A DNA stretch of 64,000 nt from IMG/VR virus record IMGVR_UViG_3300009181_006602, positions 26,525 to 90,524 of that record. One strand, written 5' to 3'. Source of the DNA: a virus. The notes beneath the pieces are model-generated. The model was not told the origin of the DNA, made no database searches, and was given only the letters and a program-made list of their open reading frames with translations. The position numbers were made by a program, and so were the translations under genes. This document shows, one piece after another, positions 51,158 through 62,900 of this stretch (its first letter is position 1; each line of letters begins with the position of its first letter).

Positions 51158-54100
51158 ATGATTACAAAAAAAAATTATATACAAGCGTCGTCATTTATCA
51201 AAGCCGCGTTGACCGAAACCAGGCCAGTACAACTAACGTTTAAAGACTTGTTACATACCAACATCGAGAGTACATCGTCTTTTCAATATGACCCGTTAGA
51301 TTATCCTATAAAAAGTACGCAACAGCTTAACATCGATTGGTCGAAATTCGAAGAACACACTTTCTTTCAATCAGCAGAAGTAAAAACTAATATTGCGTTC
51401 GATCAAATCATCAATGGGTTTCCTTTTGATGGTACAAGAATTGAAGTAGAAAGATTTTTTGAAAAGCTAACAGGATATGAAAAGTGGATATATGATCAAT
51501 TCCCAAAATTTGCAGGACAGCTGCACTTTTCAGGTACTCAAGTAGGGGAAAATCCATTAAACGGGTATGCAGCAGGTCGAGGTTCACGTGTCGAAGTTAA
51601 GGATTCTGCAGGATGGATGTTTCCTGAAATATCAAAAAACGATTCAGGCGCCGCTGTGTTAAATCCGCCTATCGATAAATCATTCACAATCGAAACGCAT
51701 ATATTCGTTCCTAATCAAAGCAATGATAGACAAGTTGTTTTTCAAAAGTTGTCTTCAAATAAAAGTCAAGGTTTTACTTTTTACTTAGAACCTTCAACTA
51801 ACTCTTATGTAACTGGCACTTTTTGTATAGTTTCTGGCGGCGTTAGCAATTTTGTAGATTGCATTTTCGCTAAAGGAGAATTTAACCATCTATGCATGTC
51901 TTTAAATCGAGAAGCAGGAGATAACTATCTACAAGTTTTTGTTAATGAACAACTACGAAATGAAAGTAAAAAGCAAAAAGTCATTAAAGAATTTACTGAC
52001 ACTTCTTCTTTAATCATCGGTTCAGGCTCTTCTTTTTATGTAGACAACGTCTACAAAACGCCTGAACAAACATTTAGTGGAACGTTAGACGAATTTAGAA
52101 TTTTCCACGCGTATAGAACTATTCAACAGCAACGAGCCTATTCGTCTAAAGGTCTGTACTCATCAGAATATTTGAAGCTATATTTTAGATTTAATGAACC
52201 ATCGTCTTCTTTGTCTTCAAATCCTAGTGACACAGTTAATTCTATCGTTTTGGATAGTTCGGGAAATTCGCTTCATGGACTTATCGAAAACTTTGACGTG
52301 TCGTTAAGACAATCTACAGCCAGTGATTCTTTAAGTTTAATGACGGCAGAAAGACCTGAATTTAAAACTGTACTGTTTCCATACAATCCTGACATAATAT
52401 CGTTAAATGAGACGCTACTATTTTCTGCTAGCGTATATGACGAAGCTAATCCAAACTTAATTACGAAATTAATTCCGAGACATTATCTTCATGAAGGCGG
52501 AGAAGTTGAAGGATTAAAACGTACTGAAATAGAAGGAACCATTGGCACTTCTTATGGTGGAGAAGGAATACCTGGACAAGGCCAATTAGGCTCATCACAA
52601 ATAATACTGACGTTTCTATACATCTGGGCAAAGTTTTTTGATGATATAAAAATGTTTGTCGACGCGTTTGGCACGCTGAAAACAGTCGATTATGCGCTGC
52701 CAGGTACCATGCCAGATAATTTCTTAAATAGCTTTGCAAATTCATATGGCGTATTTTTGCCTCCATTTTTTAACGATGCTAGCATGCTTCAATACATCGA
52801 TGGAGAGGACATTAGCAAAAGCGAATTGTCAACTTCAACGCTTAAACAAATACAATCTAATTTATTGCGACGCATCTTAGTGAATATGCCTGACATTCTA
52901 AAGTCCAAAGGCACGCAGCATAGTATTAGATCTTATTTAAGGTCAGTGGGAATAGATCCTGACAATAGTGTTAGAATAAGAGAATTCGGTGGTCCTTCTT
53001 TAAATCAATTCGGTATAAGTAGAGAGAAAAGAACCGAATATTCTTCTGCGGTAGATTTTCAAACTGCATCATTGGTAACAACATCGTTTCTTTCTGCTTC
53101 AAGAGTAGAACCTGGATTTCCTTATGCTGTTGGTCCGTTTAGCGAAGGTGTGTCTACAAATAATAGCGATGGTTTATTGACGTCAGGTTCTTGGACATAC
53201 GAAGGTTGCTATCGATATACTGCAAAAAGCTTAAAAAAATTCGGCGGCTCATTGCAGTCTCTTGCAAGACTAGAAGTAACTGGATCAGCAGCAACCATAC
53301 GACCAGGTGTTATTCTTAATCTTGTAGCTTCTAGTTCATTAATCGCTTATATTCGACCAGGTATGTCTTCAACTTCGCCTACGTTACAATTGACTTTACC
53401 TGTTAATATACTTAATGGAGAAAAGTGGAATGTGTCAGTCGGTTGTTATCGTAATGATTCAATAAAGAGCACTGTGTCTTCATCTTATTTTCTTAGAGCC
53501 GGAACACAAAATGATGGCGATATTTCGAAGACATATACAACGTCTTCTTTCTTTTATGAAACACCATCTGGCGAAGCTAACGCTTTTAGAGTACTGTCTT
53601 CGACGAATAACGCCTCAGGTTCAAGAATAGCAATAGGAAAAAACAGCAGCATTCCCGAAGGAAACATGGGTTATTTATATCTTAATAACACCGTTGCCGC
53701 CATCGCTGATGCTCGCGAAACCGAATGCGTCGGGCAAGTCAGTAACGTTCGCTTTTGGTCAAAAGGACTAACGGAATCTGAATGGAGAGAGCATATTAGA
53801 AACCCGAAGTCTGTCGGCGTAGACGATGCTTTAACGAATTACAATTATGTAACTGCTAAAACTGGTTCATTTGAAAAATTACGTTTAAGTACTTTAGAAA
53901 AGCAAACCGCTAGAACAGCTTCTTTATCTGGTGAAATAATATTTAACGACTTTAGCGAAAACGGCATTAATGTAATTGGTTCACAATTCGTCGCTGCTCA
54001 ACAAGTATTTGTAGGCGATATTTACGGATACAGTTACTTATCTCCGTATTTTGATGAATACTCTTCCACAGAAAAGATTCGAATTAGAGGATTTAACGAG

Positions 54101-54607
54101 CTAGAATATCTCAAGGACGCGCCTTACGCTACGATAGGTCCTGCATACGAACTTCCTCCAGGAGAAACTCCTCAAGACGATGTCAGATTCTCGATAGAGT
54201 TTTCATTAATAGATGCGCTAAACAAAGATATCATTAATATGTTCGCAAATCACGATGTCCTGGCAACAGCTATAGGCGCTCCTGAATTGATGTTCTCACC
54301 AGATTATCCTGATTTGGAAAAATTACGAGACATTTATTTTAATCGACTAAAAGATAAAATGAACTTTAGAAACTTCTTTGAGTTCTATAAATGGTTCGAT
54401 TTATCAATGAGTAATTTCATAGAGCAACTTATTCCAAGAAAAACAAGATTTAAAGGAATGAATTTTGTAATAGAATCTCATATTCTAGAACGCCACAAAG
54501 TGGAATATAAGTCAAATGAAATTTATTTAGGTGATTCAGGTCTTCGTAGTCGTCTTAAGGACGTTCTACTAGCGCAGCAGGTCGTAGGAACTATAAATAG
54601 ATTTTAA
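51158..54607 (+). CDS. Large baseplate/adhesion protein with two LamG-like domains
   Basis: 1149 residues. A concanavalin/LamG-type domain at about 170-345: KSFTIETHIFVPNQSNDRQV, FNHLCMSLNREAGDNYLQVF and FSGTLDEFRIFHAYRTIQQQ. A second, weaker one at about 700-890 ends in VSNVRFWSKGLTESEWREHI. The rest is helical and beta-mixed, with a C-terminal NFIEQLIPRKTRFKGMNFVI. LamG modules in phage baseplates often bind surface glycans. A gp7- or gp10-like place in the baseplate is possible from gene order only. Confidence 0.65.
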   Translation: MITKKNYIQASSFIKAALTETRPVQLTFKDLLHTNIESTSSFQYDPLDYPIKSTQQLNIDWSKFEEHTFFQSAEVKTNIAFDQIINGFPFDGTRIEVERFFEKLTGYEKWIYDQFPKFAGQLHFSGTQVGENPLNGYAAGRGSRVEVKDSAGWMFPEISKNDSGAAVLNPPIDKSFTIETHIFVPNQSNDRQVVFQKLSSNKSQGFTFYLEPSTNSYVTGTFCIVSGGVSNFVDCIFAKGEFNHLCMSLNREAGDNYLQVFVNEQLRNESKKQKVIKEFTDTSSLIIGSGSSFYVDNVYKTPEQTFSGTLDEFRIFHAYRTIQQQRAYSSKGLYSSEYLKLYFRFNEPSSSLSSNPSDTVNSIVLDSSGNSLHGLIENFDVSLRQSTASDSLSLMTAERPEFKTVLFPYNPDIISLNETLLFSASVYDEANPNLITKLIPRHYLHEGGEVEGLKRTEIEGTIGTSYGGEGIPGQGQLGSSQIILTFLYIWAKFFDDIKMFVDAFGTLKTVDYALPGTMPDNFLNSFANSYGVFLPPFFNDASMLQYIDGEDISKSELSTSTLKQIQSNLLRRILVNMPDILKSKGTQHSIRSYLRSVGIDPDNSVRIREFGGPSLNQFGISREKRTEYSSAVDFQTASLVTTSFLSASRVEPGFPYAVGPFSEGVSTNNSDGLLTSGSWTYEGCYRYTAKSLKKFGGSLQSLARLEVTGSAATIRPGVILNLVASSSLIAYIRPGMSSTSPTLQLTLPVNILNGEKWNVSVGCYRNDSIKSTVSSSYFLRAGTQNDGDISKTYTTSSFFYETPSGEANAFRVLSSTNNASGSRIAIGKNSSIPEGNMGYLYLNNTVAAIADARETECVGQVSNVRFWSKGLTESEWREHIRNPKSVGVDDALTNYNYVTAKTGSFEKLRLSTLEKQTARTASLSGEIIFNDFSENGINVIGSQFVAAQQVFVGDIYGYSYLSPYFDEYSSTEKIRIRGFNELEYLKDAPYATIGPAYELPPGETPQDDVRFSIEFSLIDALNKDIINMFANHDVLATAIGAPELMFSPDYPDLEKLRDIYFNRLKDKMNFRNFFEFYKWFDLSMSNFIEQLIPRKTRFKGMNFVIESHILERHKVEYKSNEIYLGDSGLRSRLKDVLLAQQVVGTINRF

Positions 54608-54622
54608 TAAAGCGTAATAACC

Positions 54623-55546
54623 ATGGCCTTATTTTCAAAGAATTTTTATTCATCGATCCAGCAGTATAGCGCGCTAGAAAAGCGAGCCTTTATCGAGGCG
54701 CCCCTTATCTATGACACGGTGATTGGTGTAAACTCCTCCAGTATTAATACTTCGGGGTTCGACGCCTATAGACAAGGTGTAGAAATTACTTTAGAAAAAC
54801 ATTCTGTTGGTTCTTTTAAAATAACCGCCGGAACGCCTGGTCATATTATCAAACCTGTTTGTTACGGTATTAATGATTTAGACATTATCTCGACAGGCTC
54901 TTTCGTTGAGATGGATTATTTTAAACCTATTAATTACGTGCTATTACAGGAATCCATCAAAGCGCCCATAGTCGTTTCTGATAATAATCAAGCAGAAAAT
55001 TATATCTTAAATGGCATCATCGAACCTTTAACAATCCGTTCCGTTATTTCTTTTTTCTCCATAGAGTTTCCTTATGAATCTCACGCTTTTCGTGCAGATA
55101 TGATGGCCGGTAATCAAGAACACTTTAAACGTTCTAGTGATAGAATTTTAACTATAGACTATACACCTAAAAAACTTGTTCCACTAAAGACATTAGCTTC
55201 AGGGACGGTATCTAGACGAGCGTTTGTTAATAACGAATTATTCCTCGACGCGTTCGAAGTCATACATTCAGGTTCATCCATCGCCCGCCAAAGCATGGGT
55301 TTCTTAGACGATCAACACAACTATATAGATAGCTTCGTTGATGGTGCTACTTACGATTATTTAAAAAATCTAGGAATTACTGTTGCAACCCATGGTGAAG
55401 ACATGGTGAGGGTTTTTCAAATAATGACGGGCTCCACAGACAACTACGTACCGCCTGGTAAAAAATCTGCGACATGTGGTTTTATATATGATAATATAGG
55501 GAATGTAGGAACTGACTCGATCGCCTTTGGAGGCATGACATACTGA
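54623..55546 (+). CDS. Tail/baseplate protein (307 aa), function unknown
   Basis: 307 residues, beta-rich, starting MALFSKNFYSSIQQYSALEK. No enzyme motif. Its context between two large structural genes suggests an adaptor or baseplate component. GC is a little higher in the first 150 bases. The gene begins 15 bases after the LamG protein. Confidence 0.55.
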   Translation: MALFSKNFYSSIQQYSALEKRAFIEAPLIYDTVIGVNSSSINTSGFDAYRQGVEITLEKHSVGSFKITAGTPGHIIKPVCYGINDLDIISTGSFVEMDYFKPINYVLLQESIKAPIVVSDNNQAENYILNGIIEPLTIRSVISFFSIEFPYESHAFRADMMAGNQEHFKRSSDRILTIDYTPKKLVPLKTLASGTVSRRAFVNNELFLDAFEVIHSGSSIARQSMGFLDDQHNYIDSFVDGATYDYLKNLGITVATHGEDMVRVFQIMTGSTDNYVPPGKKSATCGFIYDNIGNVGTDSIAFGGMTY

Positions 55547-55547
55547 A

Positions 55548-58508
55548 ATGGCAACGACTAAAGCACTGCGCGCTCGAGCGCCTCGTAAGACAGAAAATTA
55601 CGTTGCGTCAATTAAGCGATTGTTTGGAGATCCACAAACAGTGCCAGATAAACAATTTCTGGCAGGGAAATATATCATTTCTGGTACTAATCTAATAACT
55701 CCGAGTGCAAATGAAGAAGCTTATTCCATCGTAGAACCGATCGGATTCGGAATAGAAATAAACGGTAAAACGTATACAGAGTTTTCTGTCGCCATGGCAG
55801 GCTGGATATTTTTAAGAGACCCAGCAGGTGGTTCGACAGCCGTCGACTTTTGGACCGATATCTTAAACGGATTTACTAACATTTACGATAATAACTCGAT
55901 AAGCGCCTCGTTTTCTTATAATCACATTTTTTTACCTATTTGGTTCGACAGAAATCATAGTCCTGGCAGCACTGTCGCCGCGATCAAAGCATTTGATGCT
56001 TCTTCAACAATAACTGACAACATACAGGCTAACATCGAAGCAGGAATTGATACTGATCAATGGCCATATGATTCGCTAGATTATGGTGTACGTTATGTTA
56101 ACTATTATGATAGCAATAAGGGTAAATGTTTGCTGGTTAGATGGACAGCTTCACAAAGATTTTATAATCATAGACTAAAGTTTGAGATTGCATTATTCGA
56201 AAATGGCGTAATCGAATATCGTTATTGGCCGTTAAAAAAGTTTAAGTCTCCTTATCCTGCTGCAGCAGCCGCTTCGTCGGCCACGGTAGGCGTATTTTGG
56301 CATGAATCAGGAAAGTCTTATCAGTGGCGAGATTTTGCGCCACTTTTAGGTTATCAATTAGGCCAAAGAAATATGTCGCAACTCGGTGGCGCAACTTATT
56401 CGACCACGTACACTGACAACTCCGCGGTGTATGCTAATAGACTTAGTGCGACTGAGTGGCCCAAGAATGGCGCGATTATAACCTATACCCCACCTGTAAA
56501 TCCAGGTAAGTTTTTGCCTAGAAAGATCTCTTCTCTTATTGGCACGACAAGACATCTAGCTCCTAATAGCGGATTGTTTGATGATAGAAAAACAATTAAC
56601 TTTTATTCTGGCAGCGCAACTCGCACAGTAAATATGCCTTCCACGATACCATCTAGATTATTAGGCGACACAAGCGGAGATGTGAACATTTCTTTGAGAC
56701 AGCTATTGTTTACATCTGGTAGTTTAGAAATCCACGGTGCGATGAAAAAAAGCGTTATTGACTCAAATCTCGAAATATTAAATGTTCTAGACGTTTTACA
56801 AAAACCATTCAATAATTCTTTTAACGAATCTCAAAAAAATTATCAAGAAACTGCATCAACGTCAAGTTTCTATATGACAGGATCGGCCCTCGAAATTTTC
56901 GGAGACGGTTTTACCGCGCCGCTTAAATCAAAAACGCAATTTCACTTTTCTTTGCCAGTGACAAAACAAGTCACGATGCCTTCGCTCACGTCATCGCTTT
57001 ATTATTACGATTCGAATAGAAAAACGTGGACAATGGTTGATTCAAGCGGTTATAGAAATCCTGAAAGAATTTTTTCTGAATTTGACAATATCACCTATGC
57101 TGATAGCTATAACACCGATTTCACAACTATATATCGAGTTGTAGAGACCTCGAGAGGTTTCGATTCGGTCGGTAGAAAATTAGTTTCTGGTTCTAATGTA
57201 AGCGACTTTGCTTATAATAACGCCGGTTCCGGTGCACTAACGTTTCAAAGCTCCGACGCGTTAGGAGCGATTGTCAATGATTACAATAATGTGCTACCGC
57301 AATTGAGAAGCAATGTTACTCCTATCTCACGAGACTACAATAATTCTATAACTGATAATCCTGCATTTTTCCCAACGACCGATCAAACGTTTAGCTTTCC
57401 TGTTGAAGAGGCTTTTTTAGTAGAAAAGATCGTTGTTGATATACCGTTATATATAAACGGCGCGTGGTTTAATGATTTGACGACGTGCGTTCGCCCTCAT
57501 GCACATTTTACAGGCGCAATAGCAAACGATCCCCAAGCAATTGGAAGATTTTTAGGTCCTATAGATTTTGGCGGACCTGGTATCACATTCGCATTAATGT
57601 GTGGAAGAAGAGGCGAAAACAATACGTACTTGGATCTAATAGCATCAGGCACGATTACACACATGAATGATGCAATAGCAGATGTAATATTAAAAAAGGA
57701 TCCTAGCGCGCACTATCACAGTATGCGTCCTACGGGTTTTCTTTCGTTTTCTAATCCGACTTATATTATTTCTGGTAGTAATAATATTTTTGAAGGAACT
57801 GTCAAACTCGAGATGGAAGCTTCTGTAGCAGGCGGCCTAACATTCGCTAGAAATGACAGGTCACTTTTGTCAGCTTCAGCTGATCCATTCGATCCTGATG
57901 AGTATGACTATCTAGTTAGCAATAGAAATAAAGCGATAGAACTGTTAACAACAAAATCAATTCTCACTGATGGTGGAGTTGCCTTTAACACCTATGATCG
58001 ACTTAGAACAACATTAGGTGACTATCTAACAAGAACTCCGCGCGTTTATCTACAACAAGTAAGTCCTTTATCCCGCGGCTCTGCAAAATTTAATTTCAAT
58101 GGTAATTCAATATTAGGCGGAAATATAGCTAGTTTTAATCTAGAACCTGTCGTAAAAAATCCGCTATATTCTGGTTACGCTACATCTGCTGAGCTATCAG
58201 CAAAATACACTGACCAAATTAATAGTGCGAGTTTTGGTTTCGATGCAGTTTCTATTTACTCTACAGTAGATAGTCGTCCTGCGCCATATTTGATATTACC
58301 TGGTGACAAACTTACAATTTCCATGTCGAAAACTAGACCTGTGATTCATAAGGCTGTCGATACAGGCGATGGCTTTGTGAATTTCGGTGCACGCTACGAA
58401 ACATATATATTGACAGGCAGTCATGGAACTGTTATGTTGAATACAGGTTCTATTAATATAACAGTCTATGGTAGCTATATCCAGGAAGGCATGGAATATC
58501 ACCCATGA
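55548..58508 (+). CDS. Large virion protein (986 aa), beta-rich
   Basis: 986 residues, starting MATTKALRARAPRKTENYVA. The N-terminal third has alternating beta strands (FSVAMAGWIFLRDPAGG, FSYNHIFLPIWFDRN, LLVRWTASQRFYNHRLKFEI, ALFENGVIEYRYW) that resemble a nidogen-type beta domain, though weakly. The rest has TGS/SGS-rich strands typical of tail fibres or baseplate decorations. Overlaps the following gene by four bases. Function unknown. Confidence 0.55.
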   Translation: MATTKALRARAPRKTENYVASIKRLFGDPQTVPDKQFLAGKYIISGTNLITPSANEEAYSIVEPIGFGIEINGKTYTEFSVAMAGWIFLRDPAGGSTAVDFWTDILNGFTNIYDNNSISASFSYNHIFLPIWFDRNHSPGSTVAAIKAFDASSTITDNIQANIEAGIDTDQWPYDSLDYGVRYVNYYDSNKGKCLLVRWTASQRFYNHRLKFEIALFENGVIEYRYWPLKKFKSPYPAAAAASSATVGVFWHESGKSYQWRDFAPLLGYQLGQRNMSQLGGATYSTTYTDNSAVYANRLSATEWPKNGAIITYTPPVNPGKFLPRKISSLIGTTRHLAPNSGLFDDRKTINFYSGSATRTVNMPSTIPSRLLGDTSGDVNISLRQLLFTSGSLEIHGAMKKSVIDSNLEILNVLDVLQKPFNNSFNESQKNYQETASTSSFYMTGSALEIFGDGFTAPLKSKTQFHFSLPVTKQVTMPSLTSSLYYYDSNRKTWTMVDSSGYRNPERIFSEFDNITYADSYNTDFTTIYRVVETSRGFDSVGRKLVSGSNVSDFAYNNAGSGALTFQSSDALGAIVNDYNNVLPQLRSNVTPISRDYNNSITDNPAFFPTTDQTFSFPVEEAFLVEKIVVDIPLYINGAWFNDLTTCVRPHAHFTGAIANDPQAIGRFLGPIDFGGPGITFALMCGRRGENNTYLDLIASGTITHMNDAIADVILKKDPSAHYHSMRPTGFLSFSNPTYIISGSNNIFEGTVKLEMEASVAGGLTFARNDRSLLSASADPFDPDEYDYLVSNRNKAIELLTTKSILTDGGVAFNTYDRLRTTLGDYLTRTPRVYLQQVSPLSRGSAKFNFNGNSILGGNIASFNLEPVVKNPLYSGYATSAELSAKYTDQINSASFGFDAVSIYSTVDSRPAPYLILPGDKLTISMSKTRPVIHKAVDTGDGFVNFGARYETYILTGSHGTVMLNTGSINITVYGSYIQEGMEYHP

Positions 58509-59935
58509 GTCACTACGTAAATTCAGAATCGATATTTAGTGTTATTGGTGACTATCCTATAGTTGATCAATATGATATTTTATATTCAAATCTGCAAGCA
58601 GGTTCAACTTATGACAACTATGTTACGGGATCATTGTTAGCCAAAGTAAACGTGCTTGGAAGAACCGTGTATGTTCAAGGCGAAAGAGGACTGGCATTTA
58701 GTAAACTCACCGTCGACCGTGATGCAAGACCTTCAGCGTTATTAACAAGCCAGAAGGCTTCATATAATTTGCAACCTTGGCGTGAGCGCGCAGGGACAAT
58801 AAGAAACGTTAAACTATTTTCGACTGACGAAAGATTCTTCGACTCGCTAATACCTTCATTAATAGAGACTTTTAAAAAGCTCGACGGACAAATATTTAAA
58901 CTAGATCTCAGGATACCATCTAGTCTTGGCGAGCATAATGTTGTTGTATTCGATAATGATCCATTTAATCCATTTGAAGAACTCGTTGGCGCATCGCCTA
59001 TAGGTTTTGAAGCTTCATTTCCATTCGAACCTATGTTCTCTGGAATAAAAAGGAGTAAAACAATTGCGGAGTCATTCTCTTCAAAAATGGAATGGACGTC
59101 GTCGTCGGGCCTAAGCACAATGTCAAGCATCGCCGAATTTAAAACCAGAAATTTGCTAATTGTAGAACTAAATTCTGGATCAAATTTCGCTACGCCATAT
59201 TCATATGATGCTAATTATTGGCTTGGAGATCTTAGATATACTCTTTTTGGTAACGGAACACCAGCAATAGATGCTTCAAAAATATTATTTGGATTTGGAG
59301 ACAGAAGCTCGATTAAGAGCAAAGTCTCACCCTTCACAGGTTTATCGCATATTACCGGAAGAAGAAACTTAGTCGAACGCCGCCTGACGGCCAATGTAGC
59401 GTCGGCCTACTATTTTTCGTTAAGCCCAATCATCCGCGGATGGAAGTACGGATTAATCGATGGCAATCCTTGTTATACGAACTGTTTATATCGGCGTGAT
59501 CGATATGGACAGTTTAGAGATATGCTTGAACAACGTTTGAATTCTGCTTTTTATACTGATGAAAGTAATTCCCCTTTAAAATACTCAATGAGTGTAGAGC
59601 AACCTGCTGTATCAGGAGAATTGCCTGTTAAATCTACGTTTAGCTCCGTAAATTCGTCGCAAATAGCAAGTATGCCTTCTCTCGATAGCGTGATCAATGA
59701 GCCACCTATTCGTGTCAATTTTATGAGACAAGCATACATCGAAAACACGAGAGAGTTAGTGTATTATTCAGAAAAACCAGAAAATACATGGTCTTCAAAT
59801 TTAAGTCAATATGCTACATCTTCACTTCCATACTTCGATGACATTAGTAGAAATAGGAATCAAACAACAATACAGCGTGGGTCTACCGTTTTGTCTTCTC
59901 TTTCTGATTTGTTCGGCAATAGAACTATCGGATAA
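58505..59935 (+). CDS. Virion protein (476 aa), function unknown
   Basis: 476 residues, starting MSHYVNSESIFSVIGDYPIV. Beta-rich with several aromatic and charged patches, no motif recognised. Four-base overlap with the 986-residue protein, and 15 bases before the tail fibre. It could be the fibre's attachment protein, but only position suggests it. Confidence 0.55.
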   Translation: MSHYVNSESIFSVIGDYPIVDQYDILYSNLQAGSTYDNYVTGSLLAKVNVLGRTVYVQGERGLAFSKLTVDRDARPSALLTSQKASYNLQPWRERAGTIRNVKLFSTDERFFDSLIPSLIETFKKLDGQIFKLDLRIPSSLGEHNVVVFDNDPFNPFEELVGASPIGFEASFPFEPMFSGIKRSKTIAESFSSKMEWTSSSGLSTMSSIAEFKTRNLLIVELNSGSNFATPYSYDANYWLGDLRYTLFGNGTPAIDASKILFGFGDRSSIKSKVSPFTGLSHITGRRNLVERRLTANVASAYYFSLSPIIRGWKYGLIDGNPCYTNCLYRRDRYGQFRDMLEQRLNSAFYTDESNSPLKYSMSVEQPAVSGELPVKSTFSSVNSSQIASMPSLDSVINEPPIRVNFMRQAYIENTRELVYYSEKPENTWSSNLSQYATSSLPYFDDISRNRNQTTIQRGSTVLSSLSDLFGNRTIG

Positions 59936-59950
59936 TACAGGAACGTAAAG

Positions 59951-62900
59951 ATGCCTATCCCGCCAACAATCAAAAAAATTGAAGAATCTGGCCTCGTCTT
60001 TGCTAAAGACAAGACTACGAATCAAGTCACTACTATTGCAACAACTGCAGACATGCAGATAGGACTATCTAATAGTCCTGCAAATTTATCGATAAATGGA
60101 AGTCTTAGTGTTAAAACCATTGATATTGCTTTAGCAGCAGGAACTGCTTATGATATTCCAAACGCCGTCACGAATGTTAATGTTACTACGTCAGGCGCTT
60201 CAGGAACAGTTACACTTCGTCTACCATCGAATCCAAAAAAAGGTCAACTAATATACATTAAAGACGCCGCGGGAAATGCTACGGTAGTTTCCATTACTGT
60301 CATAGGGTCTCCTTTAGGAACAAAAAAGAACAATAATGTCACGGCGCACTTAATTGATAAAAGTAATTCAAGTTTAATAACAGCCAGTTATGGTGCGCTT
60401 CAGTTATTGTGGAACGATGTTGAATGGTACACAGTTTCCACGGCGGCGCTCACGGCAGGCGGTGGCGGCGGTTCCGGTGATGTTGTAGGTCCTGCCAGCG
60501 CAACAGACAACACTATCGCTAGATTCGATTTAACTACTGGAAAGTTGATACAAGGTTCTGGCGTTGTAATCGATGATAGTAATAACATCACGACAGCTGG
60601 CGATTTTGCTGTTAATGGTGGAGATCTAACATCTAGCGCAGTTACATTTAATCTTTTAAATTCTACAGTAACGACCCTTAACGTCGGTGGAGCAGCTACC
60701 ACAATCGAAATAGGCGCTGCTACAGGAACTACTTCTATCAACAATGCATTGACTGTCGATGGTAGCACAACACTAGGCGATTCATCAGTCGATACGGTCA
60801 CAATAAATGGGACGACGACGTTTGCTGGCTCTTCAGTAACTACGACGTTTAACGGAGATATTGCTGTTAACGGTGGAGATTTTACCTCCTCGGCAGCGAC
60901 CTTCAATCTTCTCAACTCGGGCGTCACAACTCTTAACATCGGCGGCGGCGCATCGACTGCGACGAATATCGGGCATGCGAGCGGTCTCACGACAATTGCT
61001 GGCGATCTCAAAGTTGCAGGAAATAATATCAGGTCATCTGGCGGATCAGCCGCGATCAACCTTTCTGGCACTAATGTTACCGTCTATGGTGATCTAGAGG
61101 TCGCCGGCGATGACATCCTGTCGTTTGGCGGCGTTTCCGCGATCAAATTGAACGGTAGTGGTAACGTTGCTATCTCAGGTGATCTCACTGTCACCGGCAA
61201 TAATATCAAGGCATCTGGCGGAACAACCGCAATCAGCCTTTCTGGTGCTGACGTAACAATCGCCGGCGACCTTGCTATTAACGGTGGAGATATAACTACC
61301 ACTGCTGCAACGATGAATCTTGTTAATGCTGCAACAACTGTTAATTTAGGTTCAACAGCCGTTGCTAGAACCACGAATATAGCTACAGGAGGTGCTGTTC
61401 AAACTGTTACACTCGGTTCTACAACGGGAGCTTCTGCTACAACAATTAATGCAGGTACAGGCGTTGTTACAATAGCATCTACCACGACATCTAATGCTGA
61501 TGCATTGATCGGTGCAGCTGAAATTGGTACACATCCATATGCAGGTAGCAACTACGCTATGTTTGGTCATAAGGATTTAAACCATGCTGTAGACGGAAAT
61601 TATGCCCTTGTTCAAAGTAACGTTGGTGATACATTTCTTGGGGCTGCTGCAGATAAAATAATTTATTTAAAGAATGGAACAAAGTTTCTAGGTTCTTTTT
61701 ATTACGACAGTAGCTTCTTTAACAAAACATTTCTTTATTTAGACGGTGCCGTAGGATCTCCAACAGTTGTCACGATAGGTTCAACACATACCACTTCGAC
61801 CACAACAATTAATGCAGGCTCAGGCTCAATTGATATTGGTGTAACTCCTCAATCAAGAAGTATAAATATAGGAACAGGTACATCGGTTCAAACAATTGGT
61901 ATCGGCACGGGAGCTGCTGCCAATGCAATCACGATAGGCAGCAACGCTGCCTCGATCGTTTCAATTAATGGCGGCGATGCTTTAAATCTATACACTGATA
62001 ACGGTTCATTAACGATTGATAGCGGTACAGGCAATACAAATATCGGAACCTTCGGTTACGCAAGAACCACAGATATAGCTACGGGAGCAGCCAATCAAAC
62101 TGTTACACTAGGTTCAACACACGGCGGTTCTTCTTTAACTTTAAGCGCAGGTTCTGGGAGTTTAAATCTAGGCACGTCAAATACTGCAAGAAGTATAAAT
62201 ATAGGAACAGGTACATCAATTCAAACAATCGGCATCGGAACAGGAGCTGCTGCCAATGCAATTACGATAGGCAGCAATGCTGCCTCGATCGTTTCAATTA
62301 ATGGCGGTGATGCTTTAAATTTGTACACTGATAACGGTTCATTAACGATTGATAGCGGTACTGGTAATACAAATATCGGAACCTTTGGTTATGCAAGAAC
62401 CACAGATATAGCTACAGGAGCAGCCAATCAAGTTGTTGCACTAGGTTCAACCCATGGAGGTTCTTCTTTAACTTTAAATGCAGGTTCTGGGAGTTTAAAT
62501 CTAGGCACGTCAAATGCTGTAAGAAGCATAAATATAGGAACAGGTACATCGGTTCAAACAATTGGTATCGGCACAGGAGCTGCTGCCAATGCAATCACAA
62601 TAGGTAGCAACGCTGCCTCGATCGTTTCAATTAATGGCGGTGATGCTTTAAATCTGTATACTGATAATGGTTCATTAACTATTGATAGCGGTACAGGCAA
62701 TACAAATATCGGAACCTTCGGTTATGCAAGAACTACAAGTATAGCTACGGGAGCAGCCAATCAAACTGTTACGCTGGGTTCAACGCATGGCGGTTCTGCT
62801 ACAACAATTAATGCAGGATCAGGCTCTATTACAATCACATCTACTACAACATCTAGTGCTGATGCATTAATCGGTGCCGCTGAAATTGGTACACACCCAT

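Noticed and set aside
60400-61570. Minus-strand frames opposite the tail fibre.
   Set aside because: They are Val/Pro/Ala-rich mirror images of Thr/Gly/Asn repeat codons; the plus frame is continuous for 4050 bases.
61861-61870. TATAAATATA recurring in the tail fibre as internal late promoters.
   Set aside because: It is simply the codons for the repeated Ile-Asn-Ile, and recurs because the protein module repeats.
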